A DNA stretch of 19,581 bases from Marinosulfonomonas sp. PRT-SC04. GTDB taxonomy: Bacteria > Pseudomonadota > Alphaproteobacteria > Rhodobacterales > Rhodobacteraceae. The stretch lies in assembly GCA_001321835.1 (NCBI GenBank), contig JPUR01000089.1, positions 1-19,581 of the forward strand. Direction: 5' to 3'. Position numbers and translations under genes: made by a program. Positions 6,041-15,253 of this stretch are shown piece after piece. The notes beneath the pieces are model-generated. The model saw only the letters and a program-made list of their open reading frames with translations, did not search any database and was not told where the DNA came from. How positions within the stretch are numbered: the stretch's first letter is position 1; every line of letters begins with the position of its first letter.

Positions 6041-8299
6041 CTAGCCCACCTTGCAGGCCGCAAGCACAGCCATGTTCAAAATGTCGTTCGAGGTCGAAAC
6101 AGTAGAGCAAATCTGGATCGATTTATCAATGCCCGTCAAGATTGGCCCGATCACTGTCGCCCCAGCCATTTCCTGCATTAATTTAACCGAAATCGAAGCC
6201 GAGTGACGCGCGGGAACCACCAAAACATTTGCGGGCCCCGTCAGGCGGCTAAACGGATATTGCGCCATCGCCTTTGCATTCAAGGCCACATCAACCGTCA
6301 TCTCGCCTTCATACTCAAACGTCACCCCGCGCCTGTCCAGAACATCGGGTGCAAGGTGCATTTTTTCAGCGCGTTCTGAGACCGGATAGCCAAATGTCGA
6401 AAAACTGACAAAGGCCACACGAGGCTCTAACCCGAGCGATTTTGCCACATCCGCACCACGTTCCGCGATGGTTGCCAGATCTTCCTCATCCGGCCATTCA
6501 TGCACAAGCGTGTCCGTAATCAGCACGATTTTACCGCCCTTCAGGATTGCGGTGACCCCAACGGCACCATCTTTGGCCGAAGCATCAAAGACATGGTTGA
6601 TCAATTCCAACACATGCGCAGATTTTCGCGTGGCGCCGGTCACAAGCCCATCCCCATGACCATGTGCGAGCATAAGCGCGGAAAATACATGCCGATCTCG
6701 CGTCGCCAACCTGTGAATGTCAGCCCGATCATATCCCTTACGTTTCAGCCGATCATAGAGAAAATTCTTGTAGGTGTCCAAGTGCACAGTATTGGCGGCA
6801 TTCACCACCTCAAGTTCACTGACAGCATCGCCCATTCCAGCCGATTCCAGCTTTGCTTTTACATCCGCATACCGCCCGACAACCAGCGCCTGGCCCAAAC
6901 CAGCCCGCTGATAAGCAACAGCCGCACGCAAAACCCGTACATCATCACCCTCGGCAAAGATAATCCGGCTTTGCGCAGCCTTGGCGCGAGCATGAATGCC
7001 TTGCAAAATCGCGGCTGTCGGATCAAGCCGCGCCTTAAGCGATTGTACATAACCCTCCATGTCCACGATCGGACGACGGGCCACGCCACTGTCCATTCCA
7101 GCTCGCACCACAGCCGGCGGAATTTTATAAATCAAACGAGGGTCAAACGGGGCAGGGATGATATAATCGCGGCCAAATTTCATGTTGCGACCATAGGCCA
7201 TCGCCACCTCATCCGGCACATCCTCGCGGGCCAGCTCGGCCAACGCACGGGCACAGGCGACCTTCATCTCGTCATTGATAGCCCGCGCATTAATGTCCAG
7301 CGCACCGCGAAACAGATACGGAAAACCCAGCACGTTATTAACTTGATTTGGGTAATCCGAACGGCCCGTTGCAACGATTGCATCCTCGCGAACAGCATGA
7401 GCATCTTCTGGTGTAATCTCAGGATCTGGATTGGCCATGGCGAAAATAACCGGGTCTTTTGCCATACTAGAGACCATTTCTTGCGTAACCGCGCCCTTTA
7501 CAGACACACCAATAAAAACATCGGCGCCAACCATTGCCTCTTCCAATGTCCGTAAATCTGTCTTAACGGCGTGGATAGATTTCCATTGGTTCATCCCCTC
7601 CTTACGGCCCTGAAAAATCACACCTTTGGTGTCGCACAGCAGACAATTGTCATGCAGCGCCCCCATAGATTTAATCAGCTCGATACAAGCGATGCCGGCC
7701 GCGCCGGCTCCATTCACCACAATGCGACAGTCCTCAATTTTTTTGCCAGATAGATACAGAGTATTTATCAATCCCGCCGCACAAATCACCGCCGTGCCGT
7801 GCTGGTCATCATGAAAAACCGGAATATCCATTACTTCTTTTAGCCGCTGTTCAATGATGAAACATTCTGGTGCTTTGATATCCTCAAGGTTAATACCACC
7901 GAATGTCGGCCCCATCAGGCGCACTGCATTGATAAATTCTTCAGGGTCTTCTGTGTCCAGCTCAATATCGATAGAATTTACATCAGCAAAGCGTTTGAAC
8001 AGCACCGCCTTGCCTTCCATCACCGGCTTAGAGGCCAGGGCACCAAGGTTACCCATGCCCAAGATTGCAGTCCCGTTGGTGATAACAGCAACCAAATTAC
8101 CCTTATTTGTATAATCATATGCAGTTTCAGGGTTCTCAGCGATCGCCTCAACAGGGGCCGCCACGCCAGGGCTATAAGCCAACGACAAATCCCGTTGGGT
8201 AGCCATTGGTTTGGTGGCCGTGATCTCAAACTTTCCCGGTTTTGGCTCTAAATGGTAGGCCAGCGCCTCGTCTGCTGTGACTTTGGAATTACTCGACAT
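6041..8299 (-). CDS. maeB: NADP-dependent malic enzyme with C-terminal phosphotransacetylase-like domain
   Basis: Oxidatively decarboxylates malate to pyruvate with CO2 and NADPH in the cytoplasm, linking the TCA cycle to pyruvate. The 752 residues match the large MaeB type: an N-terminal malic domain (RDLSLAYSPGVA at 36-47, LEDIK with metal ligands around 138-142, FHDDQHGTA at 162-170), an NAD(P)-binding domain with NGAGAAGIA at 196-204, and a phosphotransacetylase-like C-terminal domain from about 430. In this family the C-terminal domain is thought to be regulatory, with acetyl-CoA as an effector, rather than catalytic. NADP rather than NAD preference follows from family habit, not from a residue I can point to. 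The ATG at 8299 follows AGGG by 8 nt. It diverges from mutS and is followed without a gap by the ribokinase gene. Confidence 0.94.
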   Translation of the reverse strand: MSSNSKVTADEALAYHLEPKPGKFEITATKPMATQRDLSLAYSPGVAAPVEAIAENPETAYDYTNKGNLVAVITNGTAILGMGNLGALASKPVMEGKAVLFKRFADVNSIDIELDTEDPEEFINAVRLMGPTFGGINLEDIKAPECFIIEQRLKEVMDIPVFHDDQHGTAVICAAGLINTLYLSGKKIEDCRIVVNGAGAAGIACIELIKSMGALHDNCLLCDTKGVIFQGRKEGMNQWKSIHAVKTDLRTLEEAMVGADVFIGVSVKGAVTQEMVSSMAKDPVIFAMANPDPEITPEDAHAVREDAIVATGRSDYPNQVNNVLGFPYLFRGALDINARAINDEMKVACARALAELAREDVPDEVAMAYGRNMKFGRDYIIPAPFDPRLIYKIPPAVVRAGMDSGVARRPIVDMEGYVQSLKARLDPTAAILQGIHARAKAAQSRIIFAEGDDVRVLRAAVAYQRAGLGQALVVGRYADVKAKLESAGMGDAVSELEVVNAANTVHLDTYKNFLYDRLKRKGYDRADIHRLATRDRHVFSALMLAHGHGDGLVTGATRKSAHVLELINHVFDASAKDGAVGVTAILKGGKIVLITDTLVHEWPDEEDLATIAERGADVAKSLGLEPRVAFVSFSTFGYPVSERAEKMHLAPDVLDRRGVTFEYEGEMTVDVALNAKAMAQYPFSRLTGPANVLVVPARHSASISVKLMQEMAGATVIGPILTGIDKSIQICSTVSTSNDILNMAVLAACKVG

Positions 8300-8371
8300 G
8301 GTTAATACCCTATTGTGTTAACCTCCAATACCTTTGATTGCCGTTCGGAACAACATCCTGCTTTTCTTGGG

Positions 8372-8400
8372 TTTCACATCTGAGCGCCTGTTAGTATGAT
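8372..8400 (+). promoter_or_regulatory. Possible sigma-70 type promoter of mutS
   Basis: TATGAT at 8395-8400 matches five of six bases of the -10 consensus. With a 17-bp spacer the -35 position is TTTCAC, a poor match. The -10 lies 26 bp before the mutS start codon. Read by eye only. Confidence 0.25.
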
Positions 8401-8426
8401 CGCCCGTATAAAAACGAGGGGCTTAC

Positions 8427-11069
8427 ATGAATATCGCCAAGACATCCGTCACACCGATGATGGCCCAATTTTTAGAGATCAAAGCCGATTACCCAGATGC
8501 GCTTTTATTCTACCGGATGGGTGATTTTTACGAGATGTTCTTTGACGACGCTGTTGCTGCGGCCGAGGCACTGGATATAGCGCTCACCAAACGCGGCAAA
8601 CATCTGGGCGAGGATATTCCCATGTGCGGAGTCCCAGCGCGTGCCGCCGAGGGCTATTTTCTAACACTGATCCGCAAAGGGTTTCGGGTGGCCGTTTGCG
8701 AACAGATGGAAAACCCCGCCGAGGCCAAAAAGCGCGGCGCCAAATCAGTGGTACATCGCGAGGTGGTGCGGTTGGTCACACCGGGCACATTAACGGAAGA
8801 TTCATTGCTAGAGGCACGGCGCCACAATTATTTGGCAGCCTATTCCGAGGTTAGAGGGGACGGCGCGCTGGCATGGGTTGATATCTCAACAGGTGCGTTT
8901 CACGTGATGCCCTGCCCACGGGTGCGTTTGGGGCCAGAACTGGCCCGCCTGGAGCCACGTGAGGTGGTGGTTTCACAACAACTAGAGGCTGATTTAACTG
9001 AATTAGTGACTGAATCAGGAGCATCTTTAACTGCACTCTCGAGTGCCAGTTTTGACAGCACCGCCGCTGAAAAACGACTAACCGACTTGTTCAATATCAA
9101 CACACTTGAATCTTATGGCCAATTCGGGCGCGCAGAAAATTCTGCGATGGGCGCGATTGTCGAATGGTTGGACATCACCCAAAAGGGGCAATTGCCGTTG
9201 CTGCGCCCGCCAATTCGTGAATCGGCTGAAGCCGCGATGCAGATTGATGCCGCGACACGGCGAAATCTGGAATTGACCAAAAGCATGAATGGTGGCCGTG
9301 ATGGCTCGTTATTGTCCGTTATTGATCGCACCATCACGGCGGGCGGCGGGCGGCTGTTGGACCGGCGTATTTCCAGCCCGTCGCGAAACCTCGCCAATAT
9401 TCACGCGCGTCTTGATGCAGTCACATTTATGATCGGCCAAAAGGTGCTGATGACAGAGCTGCGCGATGATCTGCGTCGCTGCCCTGATATGGACCGTGCA
9501 ACATCGCGACTGGGGCTTAATCGCGGCGGGCCACGAGATCTAACCGCAATTCGCGATGGATTGACGCAAGCAGCGGCCGTTTCTGCGCGCGCAAACGGGC
9601 TTGATCTGCCAAAAACCCTGCGTGATGCGGTGTCTGCGTTAACCGGGCACCACATTTTGCTGCGCTTACTAGAAGATTCGCTGGTGGCTGATCCACCGAT
9701 ACTGGCCCGTGATGGTGGGTTTATCGCACCCGGCTATGATGCTGATTTGGATGATGCACGGACCCTTCGGGATGAAGGGCGAAGTGTAATCGCGGCAATG
9801 CAGCAAGAATACGTCAAGCAAACCGGCATTTCGGCGCTGAAAATCAAGCACAACAATGTGCTGGGCTATTTCATCGAAACCACGGCAACTCATGCTGAAA
9901 AAATGTTGTCCGCCCCGCTGTCAGAAACCTTTATCCACCGCCAAACCACCGCCAATGCCGTCCGGTTCACAACCCTGCCATTGTCCGAGATGGAAACCAA
10001 AATATTGAACGCAGGGAACCGAGCGCTCGAGATAGAAAAGCGGCTCTATACCACACTGAATGACGCTATTTTGGCACAATCAGGTCCGATTGGACTGGCC
10101 GCCAAAGCGCTGGCAGAATTTGATCTCTCCTGCGCCTTTGCGGATCTGGCGGCAGGCGAGAACTGGTGCAAACCCGTGGTCGATAACAGTCGCACATTTT
10201 TGATTGAAGGTGGGCGTCATCCCGTGGTCGAACAAGCCCTGCGCAAACAGGGCGGAGCACCTTTTATCGCCAATGATTGCGATCTGGCAGATGGCAGCGA
10301 GGGCGCTGATATTTGGCTGCTGACCGGCCCAAACATGTCAGGTAAATCCACATATTTACGCCAGAACGCATTAATCGCCCTGTTGGCGCAAACCGGCTGT
10401 TATGTGCCCGCCAGTCGCGCCCACATCGGATTGGTTTCGCAATTGTTTAGCCGCGTTGGCGCATCCGATGATCTGGCGCGAGGCCGCTCGACCTTTATGG
10501 TTGAAATGGTCGAAACCGCCGCGATCCTAAATCAGGCAGACGATCGCGCCTTGGTTATTCTGGATGAAATCGGCCGCGGCACCGCCACCTATGACGGTCT
10601 GTCAATCGCATGGGCAACATTGGAGCATTTGCACGATGTAAACCAGTGCCGCGCTTTATTTGCCACCCATTACCACGAGATGACCGCCCTGTCCGACAAG
10701 CTGGACGGGGTTGAGAATGCCACCGTGACGGTCAGGGAATGGGACGGCGATGTGATCTTTTTACACGAGGTCAAAAAGGGCGCGGCAGACAGATCATATG
10801 GGGTGCAAGTGGCAAAGCTGGCCGGATTACCGGACAGTGTTGTGGCCCGCGCTCGCGTGATTTTGGACATACTTGAAAAGGGTGACAACAAGGTCGGCCA
10901 AAAAACCTTGATCGACGACTTGCCGTTGTTTTCAACCACCCCTGCGCCCATGCCAGTTCAGACCAAGGAATCCGAGGTTGTAACAAGGCTGCGCGATATT
11001 CTACCGGATGACTTAACCCCGAAAGACGCACTAGCCTTGCTATATGAGCTCAAAGATCTAGATCGTTAG
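8427..11069 (+). CDS. mutS: DNA mismatch repair protein MutS
   Basis: Recognises base mismatches and small loops after replication and starts methyl- or nick-directed repair with MutL. The 880 residues cover the full MutS1 layout: an N-terminal mismatch-binding domain with the Phe-X-Glu reading motif (F34-Y35-E36 in GDFYEMF), connector, lever and clamp domains, then the ABC-type ATPase. Walker A TGPNMSGKST is at 633-642. Walker B with its Asp-Glu pair is in LDEIGRGT (D713-E714), followed by the ATHYHE switch histidine segment. The ATG at 8427 is preceded by GAGGG at 8416-8420 with 6 nt spacing. The gene stands alone between divergent maeB and convergent grpE. Its TAG stop overlaps the grpE stop on the other strand by 4 bp. 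No defect is visible. Confidence 0.97.
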   Translation: MNIAKTSVTPMMAQFLEIKADYPDALLFYRMGDFYEMFFDDAVAAAEALDIALTKRGKHLGEDIPMCGVPARAAEGYFLTLIRKGFRVAVCEQMENPAEAKKRGAKSVVHREVVRLVTPGTLTEDSLLEARRHNYLAAYSEVRGDGALAWVDISTGAFHVMPCPRVRLGPELARLEPREVVVSQQLEADLTELVTESGASLTALSSASFDSTAAEKRLTDLFNINTLESYGQFGRAENSAMGAIVEWLDITQKGQLPLLRPPIRESAEAAMQIDAATRRNLELTKSMNGGRDGSLLSVIDRTITAGGGRLLDRRISSPSRNLANIHARLDAVTFMIGQKVLMTELRDDLRRCPDMDRATSRLGLNRGGPRDLTAIRDGLTQAAAVSARANGLDLPKTLRDAVSALTGHHILLRLLEDSLVADPPILARDGGFIAPGYDADLDDARTLRDEGRSVIAAMQQEYVKQTGISALKIKHNNVLGYFIETTATHAEKMLSAPLSETFIHRQTTANAVRFTTLPLSEMETKILNAGNRALEIEKRLYTTLNDAILAQSGPIGLAAKALAEFDLSCAFADLAAGENWCKPVVDNSRTFLIEGGRHPVVEQALRKQGGAPFIANDCDLADGSEGADIWLLTGPNMSGKSTYLRQNALIALLAQTGCYVPASRAHIGLVSQLFSRVGASDDLARGRSTFMVEMVETAAILNQADDRALVILDEIGRGTATYDGLSIAWATLEHLHDVNQCRALFATHYHEMTALSDKLDGVENATVTVREWDGDVIFLHEVKKGAADRSYGVQVAKLAGLPDSVVARARVILDILEKGDNKVGQKTLIDDLPLFSTTPAPMPVQTKESEVVTRLRDILPDDLTPKDALALLYELKDLDR

Positions 11070-11629
11070 ACTTTCGGGGCCGATGAAACGCCGACCTGCG
11101 CAGGGCGCAACAAGCGATCAAACAGCCAGAAGCCTTCAGCGGCAACCTGAATGATGTCACCGGATTTGGTGCCAGGCAGGGGGGCCTCGAACATCGATTC
11201 ATGAATGTTCGGATCAAACCGTTCACCAACTTTGGGCGCTATTATGGTGATGCCGTGCTTGGAAAACACGTTTAGCAACTCACGCATTGTCAGCTCGATA
11301 CCCTCGATCAGCGCGGCAGATACCTGACGCTGTTCTTCGGTCGCGGCTTCAAGCGCGCGCTTCATATTATCGTAAACCGGCAAAATATCACGGGCCAGTT
11401 TAGAGCCACCGTACTGCTCGGCTTCGCGGCGATCACGATCACTGCGTTTACGCGAATTTTCAGCATCCGCCAATGCGCGCATAAACCGGTCCTTGAACTC
11501 GTCACGCTCGCCGCGCATTTGCTCCAGTTCATCAACCTCTTGCGCCGCCTCTTCTTCTTCGGCTCGATCCAGCTCTGCTTCAAGCGATTCAATGTCGTCC
11601 AAAAAGTCTTCTTTATTCACGTCTGCCAT
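11066..11629 (-). CDS. grpE: Heat-shock co-chaperone, DnaK nucleotide exchange factor GrpE
   Basis: Releases ADP from DnaK so the Hsp70 chaperone cycle can continue in the cytoplasm. The 187-residue protein starts with a very acidic, probably helical stretch (EELDRAEEEEAA-like, about 10-40), then the long coiled-coil dimer helix (RDEFKDRFMRALADAENSRK, about 42-61). It ends in the conserved beta-domain, with ERFDPNIHESMFEAP and FDRLLRPAQVGVS near 140-182. It follows hrcA after 10 bp with the site AGGA 6 nt before its ATG, so hrcA-grpE form an operon. dnaK and dnaJ are not in the window. Tail-to-tail overlap with mutS by 4 bp leaves no room for a separate terminator between them. Confidence 0.96.
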   Translation of the reverse strand: MADVNKEDFLDDIESLEAELDRAEEEEAAQEVDELEQMRGERDEFKDRFMRALADAENSRKRSDRDRREAEQYGGSKLARDILPVYDNMKRALEAATEEQRQVSAALIEGIELTMRELLNVFSKHGITIIAPKVGERFDPNIHESMFEAPLPGTKSGDIIQVAAEGFWLFDRLLRPAQVGVSSAPKV

Positions 11630-11639
11630 TTTCTTTTCC

Positions 11640-12704
11640 TTAGCCCTGATCCGAAATCAGCTTTCCAATCAGTTGTGCCGTGTAATCCACAATCGGCACG
11701 ATACGTCCATAATTCAGACGCGTCGGACCAATCACCCCAACCGCGCCAATGATCTTGCGATCAGAGTTCATATAAGGAGAAACCACCAAAGAGCTACCCG
11801 AAAGTGAAAATAATTTGTTCTCAGAGCCAATAAAAATGCGCACACCTTCGCCTTGCTCGGTTAATTCAAGGAATTCGGCGATATCACGCTTGCGTTCAAG
11901 GTCATCAAACAGACTACGAATCCGGTTTAAATCTGCGGCCTCGGCATCATCATCCAACAGATTCGCCCGCCCGCGCACAATCAAACGCTCATAACTGCCG
12001 CCTTTGTCGTCCCACAGCGCAAACCCACTTTCAACAAGTTCGCGTGCCAAAGAATCGATCTCTTGACGTCTAGATTTGATTTCGTGCCCTATACTGTTTC
12101 GCAACTCGCGCAAGGTGCGACCCTCGGCCAAGGCATTCAAAAAATTAGCAGCCTCACGCAAAGAAGATGGGGTTTGCCCCTTTGGCGGCGTAAACACCCG
12201 GTTTTCAACGTGCCCATCAGCGAACACCAGCACCACCAACGCCCGATCCGGCGCAAGGCTGACAAACTCGATGTGCTTGATCGGCGCCTCGTGTTTCGGG
12301 GTTAAAACCAAGCTGGCGCCTTGTGTCATACTCGACAAAGCCGAACCAACCCGGTCAAGCATAGTCGCAACATCACTATGATCGCCATTCACCGTGGCCT
12401 CGATTTTTTGACGATCATCAACTTGCAGATCACCAACCTCGAGCAAGCCATCAACAAACAATCGCAAGCCCTGCTGTGTCGGAATTCGGCCCGCTGACAC
12501 ATGCGGAGAATCCAACAGGCCCAAATGCTCAAGATCCTGCATAACATTTCGGATCGTCGCCGCGCTGACCTTTTCGTTCAAAGCACGGGTCAGGGTCCGC
12601 GAGCCAATCGGCCCACCGGTTTCAAGATAGCTTTCAACTACAAGCCGGAAAACCTCGCGGCTGCGATTATTCATCAAGTTGAAAATTTCGTGGCCTTCAC
12701 TCAT
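11640..12704 (-). CDS. hrcA: Heat-inducible transcription repressor HrcA
   Basis: Represses chaperone genes by binding CIRCE operators; it loses activity under heat stress and regains it with the help of GroEL. The 354 residues hold an N-terminal winged-helix segment (REVFRLVVESYLETGGPIGS, SAATIRNVMQDLEHLGLL, SPHVSAGRIPT, about 16-77) and the HrcA-type effector/dimer domain. SEGHEIFNLMNNRSREVF starts at the first ATG; a start at the internal Met11 is possible but has no better ribosome-binding site. It leads grpE in an operon and diverges from rph across 73 bp. I find no CIRCE (TTAGCACTC-N9-GAGTGCTAA) in that 73-bp region, so autoregulation by this operator is not supported here. A CIRCE before groESL elsewhere would fit alphaproteobacterial practice. 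Confidence 0.95.
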   Translation of the reverse strand: MSEGHEIFNLMNNRSREVFRLVVESYLETGGPIGSRTLTRALNEKVSAATIRNVMQDLEHLGLLDSPHVSAGRIPTQQGLRLFVDGLLEVGDLQVDDRQKIEATVNGDHSDVATMLDRVGSALSSMTQGASLVLTPKHEAPIKHIEFVSLAPDRALVVLVFADGHVENRVFTPPKGQTPSSLREAANFLNALAEGRTLRELRNSIGHEIKSRRQEIDSLARELVESGFALWDDKGGSYERLIVRGRANLLDDDAEAADLNRIRSLFDDLERKRDIAEFLELTEQGEGVRIFIGSENKLFSLSGSSLVVSPYMNSDRKIIGAVGVIGPTRLNYGRIVPIVDYTAQLIGKLISDQG

Positions 12705-12723
12705 GGGGCACTTTCAGGTTGCT

Positions 12724-12739
12724 ATTGGCGCATTGGCGC
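12724..12739. repeat. Tandem 8-bp repeat between hrcA and rph
   Basis: ATTGGCGC occurs twice in direct succession in the middle of the 73-bp divergent region. Its position between two start codons would suit a protein-binding site, but no known regulator motif is recognised and two short copies can arise by chance. Confidence 0.4.
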
Positions 12740-12777
12740 AGGTATCTCACTATTAACTCATTCACAAAGGACACGCC

Positions 12778-13488
12778 ATGCGCCCCTCAGGTAGAAATGT
12801 AGACGAAATGCGGCCGGTTTCAATCGAGATCGGTATCACCAAGCACGCAGAAGGCTCCTGCCTGATCAAATGCGGCGATACGCATGTTCTATGTACCGCC
12901 ACGATCGAGCCTGGAGTGCCTCGGTTTTTGAAAGGCACGGGGCTGGGTTGGGTCACGGCAGAATACGGCATGTTGCCCCGCGCCACCAACACACGGATGC
13001 GCCGCGAGGCCAAAAATGGCCAATCTGGTCGCACTCAGGAAATCCAGCGCCTGATCGGACGATCCTTCCGGGCAGGGGTTGATCGAGTTGCCTTGGGCGA
13101 GCGTCAAATCACCATCGATTGTGATGTTATTCAGGCCGATGGCGGCACCCGTTGTGCCTCAATCACTGGCGGTTGGGTTGCCTTGCGGTTGGCTGTGAAT
13201 AAACTGATGAAAGCTGGCGATGTGATCACCGACCCCTTGATCGATCCTGTTGCAGCGGTCAGCTGCGGGATTTATGCGGGGCAAAATGTGCTTGATCTGG
13301 ATTATCCCGAGGATTCCGAGGCCGGTGTTGACGGTAACTTTGTGTTGCTTGGCAATGGTCAAATGATCGAGGTACAAATGTCTGCCGAAGGCTCCACCTT
13401 CAGTCGCACCCAAATGGATAGCTTACTTGATTTGGCTGAAAAAGGTGTCTCCGAATTGATGGCTGTACAAAAAGCGGCGGTTAGCTAA
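12778..13488 (+). CDS. rph: Ribonuclease PH
   Basis: A phosphate-dependent 3'-5' exoribonuclease that trims the 3' ends of tRNA precursors and other RNAs, releasing nucleoside diphosphates. The 236 residues are the usual length and contain the RNase PH fold with family segments [46 protein letters not shown] (with the phosphate-binding Arg region) and [24 protein letters not shown] at 12767-12771 precedes the ATG by 6 nt. It opens the plus-strand operon rph-rdgB-hemW-DUF454; its TAA is followed at once by the rdgB ATG. It diverges from hrcA, a common pairing in alphaproteobacteria. Confidence 0.97.
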   Translation: MRPSGRNVDEMRPVSIEIGITKHAEGSCLIKCGDTHVLCTATIEPGVPRFLKGTGLGWVTAEYGMLPRATNTRMRREAKNGQSGRTQEIQRLIGRSFRAGVDRVALGERQITIDCDVIQADGGTRCASITGGWVALRLAVNKLMKAGDVITDPLIDPVAAVSCGIYAGQNVLDLDYPEDSEAGVDGNFVLLGNGQMIEVQMSAEGSTFSRTQMDSLLDLAEKGVSELMAVQKAAVS

Positions 13489-14097
13489 ATGCGCCGCTTC
13501 GACAGTGAAAAACTGGTGATTGCCACCCATAATGCAGGAAAGTTGATCGAGATCTCCGATCTTCTGGCCCCCTTTGGCATTGATGTCACTTCGGCTGGCG
13601 AGTTGGGGCTGCAAGAGCCGGTTGAAGACCAAGACACCTTCGCCGGCAACGCCCGCATCAAGGCACACTTTGCCGCTAAAGCCAGCGGAATGCCAGCCTT
13701 GTCAGACGACAGCGGCATCACCGTTGACGCCCTTGATGGCGCACCAGGCGTCTACACCGCCGATTGGGCAGAAACCCCGAATGGCCGTGATTTTCCTATG
13801 GCAATGGCCAAGATTTGGAATTTACTGGAAGTGAAATCTGCCCCTGAACCACGTAACGCTGCCTTTAGCAGCACCCTGTGTCTGGCTTGGCCGGATGGTC
13901 ACGACGAAGTCTTTGAGGGACGCGTTGATGGACGTTTGGTTTGGCCAATGCGAGGGCAGCACGGGTTTGGCTTTGACCAAATATTCTTACCAAATGGCGA
14001 GGCGTTAACCTTTGGCGAAATGGATCCAGCCCGCAAAAAATCCATCAGCCACCGCGCCGATGCTTTTGCAAAATTAGTGGCTGGCTGTTTTGCCTGA
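13489..14097 (+). CDS. rdgB: dITP/XTP pyrophosphatase (non-canonical purine NTPase)
   Basis: Hydrolyses dITP, ITP and XTP to monophosphates and pyrophosphate, which keeps deaminated purines out of DNA and RNA. The 202-residue protein shows the Ham1/RdgB motifs in order: the nucleotide-binding THNAGK at 13-18, the metal-binding SDDSG at 72-76, HGFGFDQIF, and the C-terminal SHRADAF that contacts the base. The start ATG touches the rph stop (TAAATG), so translation is probably coupled. The 3' end overlaps the hemW start by 8 bp. Together with mutS nearby it contributes to genome maintenance, but the two are in separate transcription units. Confidence 0.96.
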   Translation: MRRFDSEKLVIATHNAGKLIEISDLLAPFGIDVTSAGELGLQEPVEDQDTFAGNARIKAHFAAKASGMPALSDDSGITVDALDGAPGVYTADWAETPNGRDFPMAMAKIWNLLEVKSAPEPRNAAFSSTLCLAWPDGHDEVFEGRVDGRLVWPMRGQHGFGFDQIFLPNGEALTFGEMDPARKKSISHRADAFAKLVAGCFA

Positions 14098-15250
14098 GGA
14101 TTGGCAATATGGCGGCTTTGGGCTGTACCTTCATTGGCCATTTTGCCAATCGAAATGCCCCTATTGCGACTTTAATTCCCATGTCTCAAAGTCCGTTGAT
14201 CAAAAGCAATGGACCAAAGCATATTGCATAGAAATTGAACGCTTAGGGGCCGAAACCGGTACCCGCCCATTAAAGTCTGTATTCTTTGGTGGCGGCACCC
14301 CCAGCCTAATGGACCCTGAAACCGTAGATACGATTCTACGCAAAGTCCGCGAAACATGGCCACAAAGCAATGACATCGAAATCACCCTAGAGGCCAACCC
14401 TACATCGGTCGAAGCAGGGCGGTTTGCTGGATTTAAAGAGGCCGGCATTAATCGTGTTTCGATCGGCATTCAGGCCCTAAATAACGATGATTTACGCCGC
14501 TTGGGGCGGCTGCATTCAGTTAAAGAAGCCAAAGCGGCATTCGATACCGCAGCAAACGTGTTCGAACGGATCAGTTTTGATCTGATATACGCCAGACAAG
14601 ACCAAACCCTAGAACAATGGCGCAGCGAATTATCTGAAGCCCTGACAATGGCAGCCGATCATGTATCATTATACCAATTGACGATTGAAGGCGGTACTGC
14701 ATTTGGGGACAGGTTTTCGGCTGGAAAATTATTGGGTTTGCCAGAAGAAGACTTGGCGGCAGACATGTATCAGCTGACACAGGATGTAACCTCAGCGGCT
14801 GGTTTTGACAGCTATGAAGTCTCTAATCATGCCAAACTCGGTGCGGAATCGCGTCACAACCTAATTTACTGGCAATGTGGCGATTACGTTGGAATTGGCC
14901 CCGGCGCCCATGGCCGACTCACATTAAATGGCATCCGTTACGCAACTGAAGCACCAAAAAACCCCCAGACATGGCTCGAGGGAGTTTTACAAACCGGTAA
15001 GTCAGAATTACCCCGCCATGCGCAGTCTGGTTCAGAACATGCAGATGAATATCTAATGATGGGGCTGCGTGTTACGGATGGAATTGATCTGCTGCGGTAT
15101 GAAAGCATTGCAAATTCAGAGCTAGATGCGAAAAAGATTGGCCATCTAACGGATATAGGTATGGTCAATGTAGTCGACAATAGGTTGGTTGCAACGCCAC
15201 GAGGCCGCCCCTTGTTAAATGCAATCATCCGCGAATTATTAACGGAGTAG
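14090..15250 (+). CDS. hemW: Radical SAM heme chaperone HemW
   Basis: A HemN-like radical SAM protein that binds heme and is thought to deliver it to membrane targets such as respiratory enzymes. The cluster motif [10 protein letters not shown] gives C19, C23 and C26 in CX3CX2C, with Phe28 at the position where true coproporphyrinogen dehydrogenase HemN has a fourth cysteine. This favours HemW over HemN. The segments [17 protein letters not shown] and [10 protein letters not shown] follow, and the HemN C-terminal domain ends the 386 residues. The only reasonable start is a TTG at 14090, 8 bp inside rdgB. An in-frame TAG at 14075-14077 limits any upstream start, and no strong ribosome-binding site is seen, so coupling to rdgB is likely. 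Older annotation calls this family oxygen-independent coproporphyrinogen oxidase. Confidence 0.94.
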   Translation: MPEDWQYGGFGLYLHWPFCQSKCPYCDFNSHVSKSVDQKQWTKAYCIEIERLGAETGTRPLKSVFFGGGTPSLMDPETVDTILRKVRETWPQSNDIEITLEANPTSVEAGRFAGFKEAGINRVSIGIQALNNDDLRRLGRLHSVKEAKAAFDTAANVFERISFDLIYARQDQTLEQWRSELSEALTMAADHVSLYQLTIEGGTAFGDRFSAGKLLGLPEEDLAADMYQLTQDVTSAAGFDSYEVSNHAKLGAESRHNLIYWQCGDYVGIGPGAHGRLTLNGIRYATEAPKNPQTWLEGVLQTGKSELPRHAQSGSEHADEYLMMGLRVTDGIDLLRYESIANSELDAKKIGHLTDIGMVNVVDNRLVATPRGRPLLNAIIRELLTE

Positions 15251-15253
15251 GCG

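Noticed and set aside
6500..7555. 351-codon plus-strand open frame opposite maeB
   Set aside because: It lies wholly antisense to a well-supported malic enzyme, has no recognisable motif and has low-complexity His/Arg/Asn-rich composition, as expected of a shadow frame.
8300..8323. Inverted repeat GGTTAA-N12-TTAACC upstream of maeB; considered as a CtrA-like or other operator
   Set aside because: The spacing differs from the CtrA pattern TTAA-N7-TTAA, and a 6-bp AT-rich repeat is weak evidence alone.
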